From: CAYXDO01 sp964463485
GTDB taxonomy: Bacteria > Myxococcota > Kuafuiibacteriia > Kuafuiibacteriales > Kuafuiibacteriaceae
Reading direction: 5' to 3'
Length of the DNA stretch: 61,485 nucleotides
Assembly: GCA_964463485.1 (NCBI GenBank)
Contig: CAYXDO010000059.1
Coordinates: 1-61,485, forward strand
The position numbers and the translations under genes were made by a program. Shown here piece by piece: positions 18,766 to 27,578 of this stretch. Position 1 is the first letter of the stretch. Every line of letters begins with the position of its first letter. The notes below the pieces were generated by a model. That model worked only from the letters and a program-made list of their open reading frames with translations. It ran no database searches and was not told where the DNA came from.

Positions 18766-20891
18766 GCTTCTCGAGCCCCCTGTTCCTCCTCGGACTCCTG
18801 GGCGCCAGCGTCCCGATCATCATTCACCTCATTCATCGCAAGAAGCCACGACGCGTCTCCTTCGCGGCCATCACCTTCGTCCTCAAGAGCATCGAGAAGG
18901 TCTCGCGAAAGCTTCGCCTCCGAAAATTTCTCCTCTTGGCGGCGCGTGTCCTCATCTTGGCGCTCTTCTCCTTCGCCGCTGCGCGACCGTATTTCGGCGA
19001 CCTGCAGGGTCCTGCGCTCAACGCCCAAGGTCCGGAAGCGATCGGGATCGTCGTCGACGCGTCGCTCTCGATGCGAGCCACCTACGAGGGAAGGTCTGCG
19101 TTCAAACACGCCATCGATCGCGCCAGGGCCGTCGTCGATCGAATGAGCCCTGAAGACCTCGCGACGATCGTCGTCGCGACGAGCCCCTCGCGAGCTCTCC
19201 TGTCGGCGCCCACCAGCGAGAGGTCCGCGCTCGTCCGCAAGCTCTCCGACCTCGAGCCCTCGCTGTCGACCTCCGATCTAGGCGAGGCCGTGACCTTGGC
19301 GGTCAAGGAGCTCACGCGCGGCCGTACACCGGAGAACAGAATCAAGGTGCGCATCGTCGTGCTCAGCGACTTGGCTGGGCATGCGTTCAAGAGCCCGGCC
19401 GAGCTCTCGGGCGCCGCCATCGAGCTCATCGACGTGCTCGAACACGTCCCCGCGGCCGCGCGTGTCAATCACGCCGTGACGGAGGTCTCCGTCGCTCCTG
19501 CTCGCGGTCGTGGCGCTCGAACGGTCGCCGCCCACGCGCGGGTTCGCGCCTTCTCTGCGTCCGGCGGGCCCGCGAGGCCAGTCGCCATCACCATGACCGG
19601 TCCCGACGGAGATCTCGTGCCTTCGACGATCGACCTGGTCCCCGGCACGACCCAGGACAAGTCGTTCACCTACGCCTTCGAGGACTCCGGGATCGTGCCC
19701 ATCGCGATCGTGCTCGAGCCCGACGTCTTGGCCGAAGACGACGTGCGCCACGCGATCGCCCACGTTCAAAAACAAGTCCGCCCGCTCGTCGTCGACGGAG
19801 CCCCCTCTGGCGTTCCCAAAGAAGACGAGATCTTCTACTTCGAACGAGCTCTCTTGGCCGGCGCCGAAGTGATCGCGCCGCCCGCCGTCGTCACCGCCGA
19901 CGATCTCGGTCGCACCGACTTGTTGGCCTACGACGTGGTGATCCTCGCAGGTGTACAGACCATCTCCGTGGAGGAAGGCGCCAGGCTCACCTCCTTCGTG
20001 GAGAAGGGCGGCGGCCTGTTCATCTCGGTGGCTCCAGGCCTCGATGTCGCAGCGTACGAGGCCGCGTTGTCCAAGGTCCTGCCTCGCCACCTGCGCGGCG
20101 AAAAGCGGCTCGGAGACATCGTTGGCTCCGCGCCTACGCTAGGGCTCCGCGTCGCCGATCCGCTCCATCCGATCTCCGCGGTGTTTCAAGGCGAAGCCAA
20201 GGAAGGGCTCGAGACCACCGAAACCTCGGCCTACCTCTTGCTCGAGCCCTCCTCCGATCAACGCGCGCGTACGCTCCTCGCCTACGACGATGGCCAACCC
20301 GCGCTGATGGCGACCTCGTTCGGAGCGGGCCGGGTGCTGCTCCTGACAACCACGGTCGATCGCGAATTCAGCGACCTCCCGATTCGCCCCGCGTTCCTTC
20401 CGCTGGTCGAGCGATCGATCGCGTTCCTCGGCAACGCGCTCGCCAAGCCCGACACACGCCGCACGTTGATCGGAGAGTCTAGGACCTTCGAGCTCCCTGA
20501 CGACGTCGAGGCCGTCGAGATCACCGACCCGAACAAGAAGAAGCACCGCCTGAGCCGCGCGTCCGGCGCGAGCGCGAGGTTCGATGCGACGTACGCGCTC
20601 GGCACCTACTTCGTATCCGTGCAGCGAGGTGGCCACCTCGAACGCTTCGCGAGTGAGGACTTCGTCGTGAACGTCGACGCGTCGGAGTCCGATCTTTCGC
20701 CGCTGTCGGTCGAAGAGGCCACGACCGCGCTGGGCGCCAACGAGAGCTCCGGACAACGTCGGCAGCGGTTCGTGGCGCTCGCGGGCACCTCACAGCAGCA
20801 GCTCTCCTCGCTGCTCCTCGTCTTGGTGTTGATCGCGTTCCTGCTCGAGAGCGGCCTGTCCGCGACCCGAGACCCGTCAACCAAGTCGTGA
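18762..20891 (+). CDS. BatA-like membrane protein with von Willebrand A domain
   Basis: 709 residues. The N-terminus has the aerotolerance-type BatA segment: membrane helix 5-24, then HLIHRKKPRRVSFAAI, and a second helix (about 54-75). A vWA domain follows (IGIVVDASLSMRA gives the DxSxS MIDAS). The C-terminal half includes a gatase-like Rossmann region (EDEIFYFERALLAG to GAGRVLLLTTT, a DUF4159-like layout) and a last membrane helix at about 682-700. It is the last gene of the operon that starts with DUF4175. By analogy it would form an inner-membrane complex with the DUF58 and MoxR products; its job is not established. Confidence 0.88.
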   Translation: MSFSSPLFLLGLLGASVPIIIHLIHRKKPRRVSFAAITFVLKSIEKVSRKLRLRKFLLLAARVLILALFSFAAARPYFGDLQGPALNAQGPEAIGIVVDASLSMRATYEGRSAFKHAIDRARAVVDRMSPEDLATIVVATSPSRALLSAPTSERSALVRKLSDLEPSLSTSDLGEAVTLAVKELTRGRTPENRIKVRIVVLSDLAGHAFKSPAELSGAAIELIDVLEHVPAAARVNHAVTEVSVAPARGRGARTVAAHARVRAFSASGGPARPVAITMTGPDGDLVPSTIDLVPGTTQDKSFTYAFEDSGIVPIAIVLEPDVLAEDDVRHAIAHVQKQVRPLVVDGAPSGVPKEDEIFYFERALLAGAEVIAPPAVVTADDLGRTDLLAYDVVILAGVQTISVEEGARLTSFVEKGGGLFISVAPGLDVAAYEAALSKVLPRHLRGEKRLGDIVGSAPTLGLRVADPLHPISAVFQGEAKEGLETTETSAYLLLEPSSDQRARTLLAYDDGQPALMATSFGAGRVLLLTTTVDREFSDLPIRPAFLPLVERSIAFLGNALAKPDTRRTLIGESRTFELPDDVEAVEITDPNKKKHRLSRASGASARFDATYALGTYFVSVQRGGHLERFASEDFVVNVDASESDLSPLSVEEATTALGANESSGQRRQRFVALAGTSQQQLSSLLLVLVLIAFLLESGLSATRDPSTKS

Positions 20892-21101
20892 CCGAAAATT
20901 TGCGGCGCGCTTCTCGCCGTGGTTTACGTACATCGTGCACCGATGTGGTGAATCAAGCGCTGCAGTCGGTGTTCATTCCTCGTTATCCCACCCTGCCAAC
21001 CCGGGCGGGCTCAGCCGTAACCGCGCGAGATCACGCCAACTCGCGAGTAAGGCCGAGCCCGCTCGGACTTGGTTTCGAAGATTTCGGAGGGGAGGGTCGT
21101 G

Positions 21102-21281
21102 ATGTATCGCGGCTATTTCCTCTTTCTCGCGCTGGTGTGGTTGGACGCGAATGCGCCGCTCGCCGACGTCAAGTTTGCGGTCGTGAGCAAGGCTCAAGAA
21201 ATCGCCCAAAGTCGACAGCTCGAGCGGGCGACCGCGTTGGCCGGAACCCCCCGGCAGCGAGCGCTGCTCGCGCAGCGCTGA
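21102..21281 (+). CDS. Small hydrophobic-start protein, unknown
   Basis: 59 residues. A strong ribosome-binding site (GGAGGGGAGG) precedes the ATG at 21102. The N-terminus is one short membrane or signal segment (MYRGYFLFLALVWLDANAP), followed by a polar helix rich in Gln, Ala and Arg. No family is recognised. It sits alone between the BatA operon and the repeat cluster, and its stop is only a few bases before the repeats. The good start signal and signal-like N-terminus make it more likely real than chance, but it is a modest call. Confidence 0.45.
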   Translation: MYRGYFLFLALVWLDANAPLADVKFAVVSKAQEIAQSRQLERATALAGTPRQRALLAQR

Positions 21282-21328
21282 GCGCGCGAAGCTTCGCGGA
21301 CCCCTGAGATCGGACCCCTGGGAGCGGA

Positions 21329-21503
21329 GCCCGTGGGAGCGCCAGCGCCGAGTCTTCACGGACCCTGGGAGCGCCAGCGCCGAGTCTTCGCGGACCCTGG
21401 GAGCGCCAGCGCCGGGTCTTCGCGGACCCTGGGAGCGCCAGCGCCGAGTCTTCGCGGACCCCTGGGAGCGCAGGCATCTTGCCTGCGCCTAAGCTTCGCG
21501 GAC
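21329..21503 (+). repeat. 32-bp tandem array capped by a palindromic 47-bp module
   Basis: Four 32-bp units stand head to tail (21329-21360 diverged, 21361-21392, 21393-21424, 21425-21456), each beginning GACCCTGGGAGCGCCAGCGC and ending GTCTTCGCG or similar. They end in a longer module, 21457-21503, in which the centre is replaced by a perfect hairpin: GCGCAGGCA (21468-21476), loop TCT, TGCCTGCGC (21480-21488). The same 47-bp module recurs at 41942-41988 with a single mismatch. A partial unit with AAGCTTCGCGGAC lies at about 21289-21303. There are no unique spacers, so it is not a CRISPR array. Confidence 0.88.
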
Positions 21504-21528
21504 AAATGGCGATTCGTCATCGTCATCG

Positions 21529-22776
21529 TCACGCGATCCAAACACGCGCCAGCCCTCGAAAATCCAAATCCCCTTCCACCCTCCACTCCCGTTCCGCCAC
21601 CCAGCGACCTCCCTGGCCGGCGGCTTGAAAACGCCATCTCTCGGACTCCGGCAAACTCTCCCAGGTCGCTTCGACCCCGTAAATCACCGGGCGAGCTCCA
21701 AGCCGCTCCAAGTCCTCACGAAGAAACGCGACGCCGAACGGCTCGTACCGGGGCCGACCCAACCCTCGATGCTGCGCCCCCAGCGACAAGAGCTCCGAAG
21801 GACGCAGCTCCGTCAGACAAACCGCCCTTCCAGCGCGAAGGAACTTCGACCCTCCGACGACTCTCTGGGCAACGGCGATCCGAGCAAGAGTGTCGCGGGC
21901 AGTCCGCGCGCGAGGGATCTGACCCCTCACCAGCGCCCGCAAGAACTCGCCTTCAGACTCGTCGGGCCAAGGTCCAATCGGCCTTCGCGTCAAATGGGTC
22001 AGGTAATGCCACTCACCGACGGAAGCGTCCTCCGCCGAAACCGTTCGGCCCGCCAACGACCTCTCGAGCTCCGTGCCTCGCGCAGGCCCCCGCACCCCTG
22101 CCTCCCTGACTTCCCATACTTTGGCCTCCCTGCCGAGTGAAGCCGCCCTGCGCCGTGCCTCGTTCAACAGGTCGGACCAGTTGCCGCCCGGCCGCACGGA
22201 CACACCGACGACTTCCTCCGCCAACCCGAGCACCACCGCGTCGCGGGCCGGGCCGGAGATCTCACCGCAAAACGGCGGCAACACACTCACGATCAACTCA
22301 CCCCGAACGGCCACCGGCATCGGATCCCCACCAACGGAAGCCTCGAGCCCGTCCAAGGGTCCGAGCAACACACTCACCACCGGTAGCTCCCGCTCCCGCG
22401 CCGCCGCCCGAATCACCTGCTGCGGCAACTCGGAGACCCCGGTCACAACCACCGAATTCTCAGGCAACCGCGCGATCGCCGAACACACCGAACGTACCCA
22501 CGGTGTGCTGCTCGAGACCTCACGACCTTGTCGCGAACACACCACGGCGACCCACGGCCGTCCGCGCAACGCCTCCAACTCCCCGTGAACCCAAAGAGAC
22601 GCCGGGGGCACGAGAAGCGACGAGGTCGTAACCTCCGCTCCCGAAACGAGCCTGACTCCGCTCCGCTGCCAACCCCGGGCGACCTCCACCGCATTCGCCG
22701 CGCCCGCCGCCGCCGCCGCCCCCACCAGCCGATCGAAATCCTCAGTCGCGGAGCTCACCACCTCCTCCGTCCTCAC
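21529..22776 (-). CDS. SLOG (DprA-like) domain fused to AbiGi/DUF2971-like domain
   Basis: 415 residues. Residues 60-225 look like a Rossmann-type SLOG domain of the DprA group: alternating strands (WVAVVCS, SVVVTGVS, PVVSVLL, ELIVSVLPP, EVVGVSV) and a late GNWSDLLNEARRRAASLG nucleotide-site-like segment. Residues 255-415 carry WHYLTHLTR, AVCLTELRP, PFGVAFLREDL, ARPVIYG and EREWRV. The order HxT, CxTE, fGvxf, PVxYg, ExEWR recalls AbiGi, DUF2971 and DarT-like ADP-ribosyltransferase folds. Both assignments rest on pattern, not on a search. GTG at 22776 starts 3 bases past the stop of the hydrolase gene, so the two are coupled. It ends beside the 32-bp repeat array. Confidence 0.6.
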   Translation of the reverse strand: MRTEEVVSSATEDFDRLVGAAAAAGAANAVEVARGWQRSGVRLVSGAEVTTSSLLVPPASLWVHGELEALRGRPWVAVVCSRQGREVSSSTPWVRSVCSAIARLPENSVVVTGVSELPQQVIRAAARERELPVVSVLLGPLDGLEASVGGDPMPVAVRGELIVSVLPPFCGEISGPARDAVVLGLAEEVVGVSVRPGGNWSDLLNEARRRAASLGREAKVWEVREAGVRGPARGTELERSLAGRTVSAEDASVGEWHYLTHLTRRPIGPWPDESEGEFLRALVRGQIPRARTARDTLARIAVAQRVVGGSKFLRAGRAVCLTELRPSELLSLGAQHRGLGRPRYEPFGVAFLREDLERLGARPVIYGVEATWESLPESERWRFQAAGQGGRWVAEREWRVEGDLDFRGLARVWIA

Positions 22777-22779
22777 CCA

Positions 22780-23670
22780 TCACGAGCTCGCTCGTACACT
22801 CACCTCATCGCTCGGCCGCGCTCCGAAGAATTCCACGATGAGCTTCCCGATCGCTTCGGCCTCCTCGTGGTGCACCCAATGAGTTGCCTCGGGAAACAAG
22901 GTGAGTCGACCCGAATCACAAAGAGCAAGACTGGGCTCGGCCATCTCGACGCCGACGAAGTTGTCCTTGGCGCCCCACACCAAGTGTGTCGGCACTCGAA
23001 CCCTCTCGCTGTCCGGAGGCCTCGGCGGATGCCGAAAGGCCGCCCGGTACCAGGCGATCATCGCCGTCAGCGCTCCGGGCTGCGACCACCCGTCCCGGTA
23101 GATCGCAAAATCCTCCTCGGAAAAAGTGCCGGACCTCGCGCTCCGACGAATCAGGTCCTCGAGGATGTGGGTGTGAGCGATTCCTGTGTCGGCCAAAAAC
23201 GGGATCTGAAACGCCAGCGCGTACCAACTTCGAGTCAGTTGCGTCCGACTCGTGCGGAGAGTCCTCCGCATCACCACGGGGTGCGGAACGTTCATCGCGA
23301 CCAGCTTCTCCAAACGGTCCGGATGCAGCACGGCCATCCACCAAGCGACCGCAGCACCCCAGTCGTGCCCCACCACGAAGGCCTTGTCGCGCCCCGCCGC
23401 GTCGATCAGCCCGATCATGTCCGTCGTGAGCGCATCCAACCGATAGTCTCGCACCGCCGTGGGCCGGGCGCTCGACCCGTACCCGCGCTGGTCGGGCACC
23501 ATCACTCGATAGCCCGCCGCCACGAGCGGATCGATCTGTCGCCGCATTCCCCACCACCCCTCAGGAAAGCCGTGCAGCAGTAAGGCGAGCGGCCCATCCG
23601 CGGGCCCTGCTTGGACCACGTGGAGCTTCAGGCCATTGGAGCGAATCGTTTCGTGGGACAGCGCAGCCAT
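22780..23670 (-). CDS. Alpha/beta hydrolase, epoxide hydrolase-like
   Basis: 296 residues from the ATG at 23670. Family motifs are all present: LLLHGFPEGW (oxyanion region), VGHDWGAAVAW (nucleophile Asp in the epoxide hydrolase/haloalkane dehalogenase form), a cap domain with two Tyr-rich stretches, WGAKDNFV (acid) and ATHWVHHEE (catalytic His). It should hydrolyse an epoxide or a related ester or halide; the substrate cannot be told. A longer reading to 23706 lacks family support. It is coupled to the SLOG-fusion gene downstream. Confidence 0.88.
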   Translation of the reverse strand: MAALSHETIRSNGLKLHVVQAGPADGPLALLLHGFPEGWWGMRRQIDPLVAAGYRVMVPDQRGYGSSARPTAVRDYRLDALTTDMIGLIDAAGRDKAFVVGHDWGAAVAWWMAVLHPDRLEKLVAMNVPHPVVMRRTLRTSRTQLTRSWYALAFQIPFLADTGIAHTHILEDLIRRSARSGTFSEEDFAIYRDGWSQPGALTAMIAWYRAAFRHPPRPPDSERVRVPTHLVWGAKDNFVGVEMAEPSLALCDSGRLTLFPEATHWVHHEEAEAIGKLIVEFFGARPSDEVSVRASS

Positions 23671-23724
23671 GGCGCGCCATGATACTCGCCCCGAGCCTCG
23701 AGACATGGCCGAAATCGCCGCCGA

Positions 23725-24168
23725 CTACACGTCCAGGACGACCCTAGCAAACGCGCGGCCACCCGATCTCTCGAGCACCAAGTCGTGATACGTGGCGCTC
23801 TTGAGCTCCGTGATCACGCGGCTCGGATCCGTCACTCCGACGATCTTCGCCTCGAGCCCGCCCTCGCCCTCGAGAGTTACGTCCGCAGACTCGAACACGA
23901 AGCCCTCCAGCACCGCGAGCACGATGATCTCGTTGAGCCACTGGACCAATCGATCCTCTGGGTCGAGCGCCGACAACACTACGCGACGAGACTCGACCGA
24001 ATGCCCGGCGACCCCGCCGGTCGACTCACCCGTGAGGACCTCGACCACCGCCCGGGCCCCCTCCACGAGCAACTCCGCCTCGTCCGGTGCCCAAAGCTCG
24101 AAGGCTACGTCAGCCGTGTGATCGATTTGGCGATGCCCCGACGTCACGAGCTCGACATCGTCACCCAA
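23725..24168 (-). CDS. Archease
   Basis: 147 residues. The archease pattern is clear: an N-terminal DHTADVAFELWA, a central DPEDRLVQWLNEIIVL and a C-terminal SATYHDLVLE before the final VVLDV strand. These carry the conserved Asp and His residues of the family's metal site. Archease helps the RNA ligase RtcB by promoting GTP-dependent guanylylation and turnover. No rtcB gene is in the window, so the partner would lie elsewhere in the genome. The start is uncertain: TTG at 24168 is the longest, GTG at 24147 also keeps the whole domain. Confidence 0.88.
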   Translation of the reverse strand: MGDDVELVTSGHRQIDHTADVAFELWAPDEAELLVEGARAVVEVLTGESTGGVAGHSVESRRVVLSALDPEDRLVQWLNEIIVLAVLEGFVFESADVTLEGEGGLEAKIVGVTDPSRVITELKSATYHDLVLERSGGRAFARVVLDV

Positions 24169-24280
24169 GTCGTCGAGGGGATGAATACGTAACCGCGGCC
24201 ACCGCGCACTCGTCGTGTCGACGTCGTCGTGGGCATCTTTGGGGAGGGTGGACTCAATCGCACACAGTCAGCCGAGGTGC

Positions 24281-24316
24281 AGGCTGAGTAGGATGCCGAG
24301 TAGGAGGCTGAGTAGG
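24281..24316. repeat. 12-bp tandem repeat, three units
   Basis: Units AGGCTGAGTAGG, ATGCCGAGTAGG and AGGCTGAGTAGG lie head to tail, with a partial fourth. They stand 42 bp downstream of the EF-hand gene stop, in a 189-bp gap that otherwise shows nothing recognisable. Confidence 0.7.
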
Positions 24317-24357
24317 AGGCTGGGAATCTTGCCGGGGCGGAGTCGAGAGGTGCTGAG

Positions 24358-25236
24358 CTACTCCTCTTGGGCGCCGCGGCCGTTGGCTACGCGCTCCCGA
24401 ATCGCTGCCTTGAGCGCCGCCCTCTCGGTCTCGTCGAGCGTCCCGTCGCCGTTGGCGTCGAACTCGGCCTTGATCTGCTGCCGCTTGGTCTTCCAAGCCT
24501 CGATCACCGACTGACGCCACGCCCGGCGCTCCTGAAGGTCGAGCTTTCCGTCACCGTTCGCGTCGAACTCAGCCAGCACTTCCTGGCGCTTGGCGAGCAA
24601 CCGCGCCTTGCGAGCTTCCTTCACCGCCTGGCGCTCGGCCTGGTCGAGCTGCCCGTCGCCGTTGGCATCGAAGCGCTCCAACAACCGCGCCTTGCGAACC
24701 TCACACCGAGACTGAAGCGCATCCAAGAGCTCCTGGCGCTCCGCGTCGTCGAGCACGTGATCGCCGTTGATGTCGAACGCCCAGTGGACTCGCTTGATCA
24801 CGGCGCGACGGAAATGTTTCACCAGCGCCTTGATTCGCGGGTGATCCTCTCCGCTGGCCTCGAGATCCGCTCGAAGCGTTTGCCGCTCCGCTCGATCGAG
24901 CTTCCCGTCTTGGTTCACGTCGTATTGGGCGAGGATCCGCGCGCGCCGCCCACCGAGCTCGCAGCTCGCAGGCTCTACCGCGTCGTCCGCCGAAGGCTCC
25001 GTCGACACTTCTTCATCGACCGCACCTTCGATCGTCGAATCGTCCATACCACCGATCGCCTCTTCGGCTACCGCCGGATCCTCCTCGGAAACGGTCAGGT
25101 ACGCTTCGGCCTCCCCCACGGCCACGGTGTCGTCGTCGAGGTTCTCGGTGGCCGTTCCGCCACAAGCAACGCCGAGGCCGAACACCGCCGAGAGGGCGAT
25201 CGATTTGAAGGTCGAGATTTTGATTGAGCGCAGCAT
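24358..25236 (-). CDS. EF-hand lipoprotein with five calcium-binding loops
   Basis: 292 residues. A signal peptide ends in the lipobox LGVAC with Cys 25 as the lipidation site. An acidic linker (30-90) leads to five EF-hand loops, each 12 residues and ending in Glu: 106-117 (DVNQDGKLDRAE), 155-166 (DINGDHVLDDAE), 190-201, 225-236 and 260-271 (all DANGDG..LD..E). Four are canonical; the second has His where position 6 is normally Gly. The protein should bind several Ca2+ ions in the periplasm or at the outer surface. AGGAGG precedes the ATG. It is monocistronic. Confidence 0.9.
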   Translation of the reverse strand: MLRSIKISTFKSIALSAVFGLGVACGGTATENLDDDTVAVGEAEAYLTVSEEDPAVAEEAIGGMDDSTIEGAVDEEVSTEPSADDAVEPASCELGGRRARILAQYDVNQDGKLDRAERQTLRADLEASGEDHPRIKALVKHFRRAVIKRVHWAFDINGDHVLDDAERQELLDALQSRCEVRKARLLERFDANGDGQLDQAERQAVKEARKARLLAKRQEVLAEFDANGDGKLDLQERRAWRQSVIEAWKTKRQQIKAEFDANGDGTLDETERAALKAAIRERVANGRGAQEE

Positions 25237-25285
25237 GTTTCTTTTCCTCCTGAGCTTTCGACACGGTTCGTCGTGTTCATGAGCT

Positions 25286-27394
25286 TCAAACCGAGCCCCC
25301 CGCCGAAGTTGCGGTCGCGATCTGCTTTTTTTCGATCTGAACGCGTGTGTCGTAAAAAGTGGCCCCGCCGCCCAAATCGGTGAGCGCTTGGCTCACCACC
25401 GCGTTCGCGTTTCGTTCGCCTTCACAGCTCGTGAGCCACCAAATCGAAGGCGCCGAAGCCACACCGCTCCGCACCCGATCCGTGATCACCGCCCGCGCGA
25501 AAAACGACCCACGGTCGTTGAAGATCCGAACCTGCTCACCGGACTCGATGCGGCGAGCTCGCGCATCCTCTGGGTTGATCTCTATCGTCGGCCCCCTCTC
25601 CGCCCACGACGCCGAAGGCAGATTTGCAAAAGTCGTGTTCAAGAAGCCGTGCGCGGGCGGGGATAAGAGCGAAATGGGATACCGCTCCGCCAGACCCTGG
25701 TCGGAAAGCTCGCGCGGCGCAACATACCCAATCAACGGATCGAGCCCAGCCCGACCAACCTCCTCGCTGATCAGCGAGAGCTTGCCCCGCGGCCGCGGAA
25801 ATCCACCCCTCGCGAACGGAGCGTACGGAGTCGGCAGGTTGAGGCGCCGGGGCCCCTCTCGGGCCAGCACCTCGGGCGTGATTCCGGCCATCCGCGGGTC
25901 ATCCCAGTCGAACGCACTCTCCACCAGCGCAGAGTCGTCGTCGTCGAAACAACTCTCCGAGAAACCCATCCGCTTGGCCAACCTCCTGAACAACTCCGTG
26001 TTCGGGACGGCCTCCCCGAGCGGAGCGATCGCCGGTGTATTCAACAGCACGTCGAGGTGACCGTAGGACTTGTGAATATCGAGCTGCTCGAGCTGAGTGG
26101 TCGCGGGGAGCACCACGTCGGCGTAGCGAGCTGTATCGGTCATGAAAATCTCGTGGACCACCACGAATAAGTCCTTGCGCGCCAAGCCTCGCAGCACCTT
26201 CTCCTGGTCGGGCGCGACCGCCGCAGGATTCGAGGCATAGACGAAGAGCACGTCGACGCTCGGCTTCGTGATTTGTGGATCGAGCACGTCGCCCAACTTC
26301 GACATGTTGAGCTCGCGCGGCCTAGACCCATCCACGCGTGACGGTATCAAATCAGGCCGCCCGAGCGCGCGCTTGGCCACCGGATAGGCGCTCGAGGTCG
26401 AGAGCAAGACGCCCCCTCCCGCGTCCCGGTACGAACCCGTCACGGCCGGCAAGCTCACCACCGCACGCACCGCCGACGCCCCTCCCGCATGCCTCTGGAG
26501 ACCATAATTCAGCCGAATGAACGTCGGCCGGGTCGTTGCGTACTCACGAGCCAAAGCCTCGATGGACGCCGCCGAAAGCCCGGTGATCGACGCGGCCCGC
26601 TCGAGAGGCCACTCTTCCAACGCTCGCACCCTCAACTCACGATGGCCCTCCGTGTACGACTCGAGATACTCGAGATCCTCCAACCCTTCGCGAAAGATCA
26701 CGTGCATCATCCCGAGCGCCAACGCGGCGTCGGTCCCCGGCGCGATAGGCAAGAACACGTCCGCACGCTCCGCGGTGCGCGTCCTTATCGGATCGATCAC
26801 CACCAGCTTGGCGCCCTTGGCACGCGCGGACTCGATGAATGGCCAAAGGTGGACGTTCGAAGTGAGTGTGTTCGACCCCCAGACGAGAATCAGCTTCGCG
26901 CTCGACACGTCCGCGATGTCTGGCCCGACCCGCCCGCCCACCGTCGAGTCCAGCGCGAACGTCCCCGCGCTCGCACAAATCGTCCGGTCCAACAGCGACG
27001 CGCCCAGACGATGAAAAAAGCGGTGATCCATCGATCCGTTCTGCACCAGGCCGAGCGTGCCCCCATACGAGTAAGGAAGAATCGTCTGAGGGTCCTTCGC
27101 CACAGCCTCGCGAAGTCGACGCGTCACGACCTCCAACGCCTCCTCCCAGCTCGCCCGACGAAATCGACCCTCCCCCTTGGCACCCACCGAAATCGACGGG
27201 AACAACACGCGCTCTTCGCTGTAAGTGCGGTCGAGATAGCGGTTCACTTTCCTGCAGAGGAACCCGTTCGTGTACCGATGCTCGGGATCACCCCGAATTT
27301 TAACCGCACGCCCGGACTCATCGACCGTCACCAAAAACGAACAGGTATCCGGACAATCGTGAGGGCAGGCCCCTCGGACCACGCGGAGCGCCAT
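25286..27394 (-). CDS. Molybdopterin-dependent oxidoreductase (DMSO reductase family)
   Basis: 702 residues from the ATG at 27394. The N-terminus carries a 4Fe-4S site (CPHDCPDTCSF, with a fourth Cys in NGFLCRK). The molybdopterin-binding domains follow, with the typical RASWEEAL, LILVWGSN and VVIDPIRTRTAERAD segments and a C-terminal dinucleotide-binding domain (ERGPTIEINPEDARARRIESGEQVRIFNDRG). The family transfers electrons to or from small molecules; the substrate cannot be told. No twin-arginine signal is seen, so it should be cytoplasmic. No partner subunits are encoded beside it. A longer reading to 27586 overlaps the divergent radA start and lacks family support. Confidence 0.9.
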   Translation of the reverse strand: MALRVVRGACPHDCPDTCSFLVTVDESGRAVKIRGDPEHRYTNGFLCRKVNRYLDRTYSEERVLFPSISVGAKGEGRFRRASWEEALEVVTRRLREAVAKDPQTILPYSYGGTLGLVQNGSMDHRFFHRLGASLLDRTICASAGTFALDSTVGGRVGPDIADVSSAKLILVWGSNTLTSNVHLWPFIESARAKGAKLVVIDPIRTRTAERADVFLPIAPGTDAALALGMMHVIFREGLEDLEYLESYTEGHRELRVRALEEWPLERAASITGLSAASIEALAREYATTRPTFIRLNYGLQRHAGGASAVRAVVSLPAVTGSYRDAGGGVLLSTSSAYPVAKRALGRPDLIPSRVDGSRPRELNMSKLGDVLDPQITKPSVDVLFVYASNPAAVAPDQEKVLRGLARKDLFVVVHEIFMTDTARYADVVLPATTQLEQLDIHKSYGHLDVLLNTPAIAPLGEAVPNTELFRRLAKRMGFSESCFDDDDSALVESAFDWDDPRMAGITPEVLAREGPRRLNLPTPYAPFARGGFPRPRGKLSLISEEVGRAGLDPLIGYVAPRELSDQGLAERYPISLLSPPAHGFLNTTFANLPSASWAERGPTIEINPEDARARRIESGEQVRIFNDRGSFFARAVITDRVRSGVASAPSIWWLTSCEGERNANAVVSQALTDLGGGATFYDTRVQIEKKQIATATSAGGSV

Positions 27395-27578
27395 TTCACA
27401 GAGAATCGCGGAGTCGACCCAGCTTCGCAAGGGACCAAACGACGAGCGCGACTTTCTCAAAGCGCCGGATCTGCATTCCAGAAAGTCAATCCACCTCCCC
27501 GCGAGAACGAGGCGAAACGGAATGATTTCCAGGCGAATTTCGAAGGACGAGTCCACGCCGGCGTGTAGCATGCCCGCC

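Noticed and set aside
20930..20946. Inverted repeat ACATCG / CGATGT after the BatA gene
   Set aside because: Only 6 bp with a 5-base loop and no T tract; too short to call a terminator or operator.
21329..21456. CRISPR-like array
   Set aside because: The 32-bp units are contiguous, with no spacers between them, and no cas genes lie in the window.
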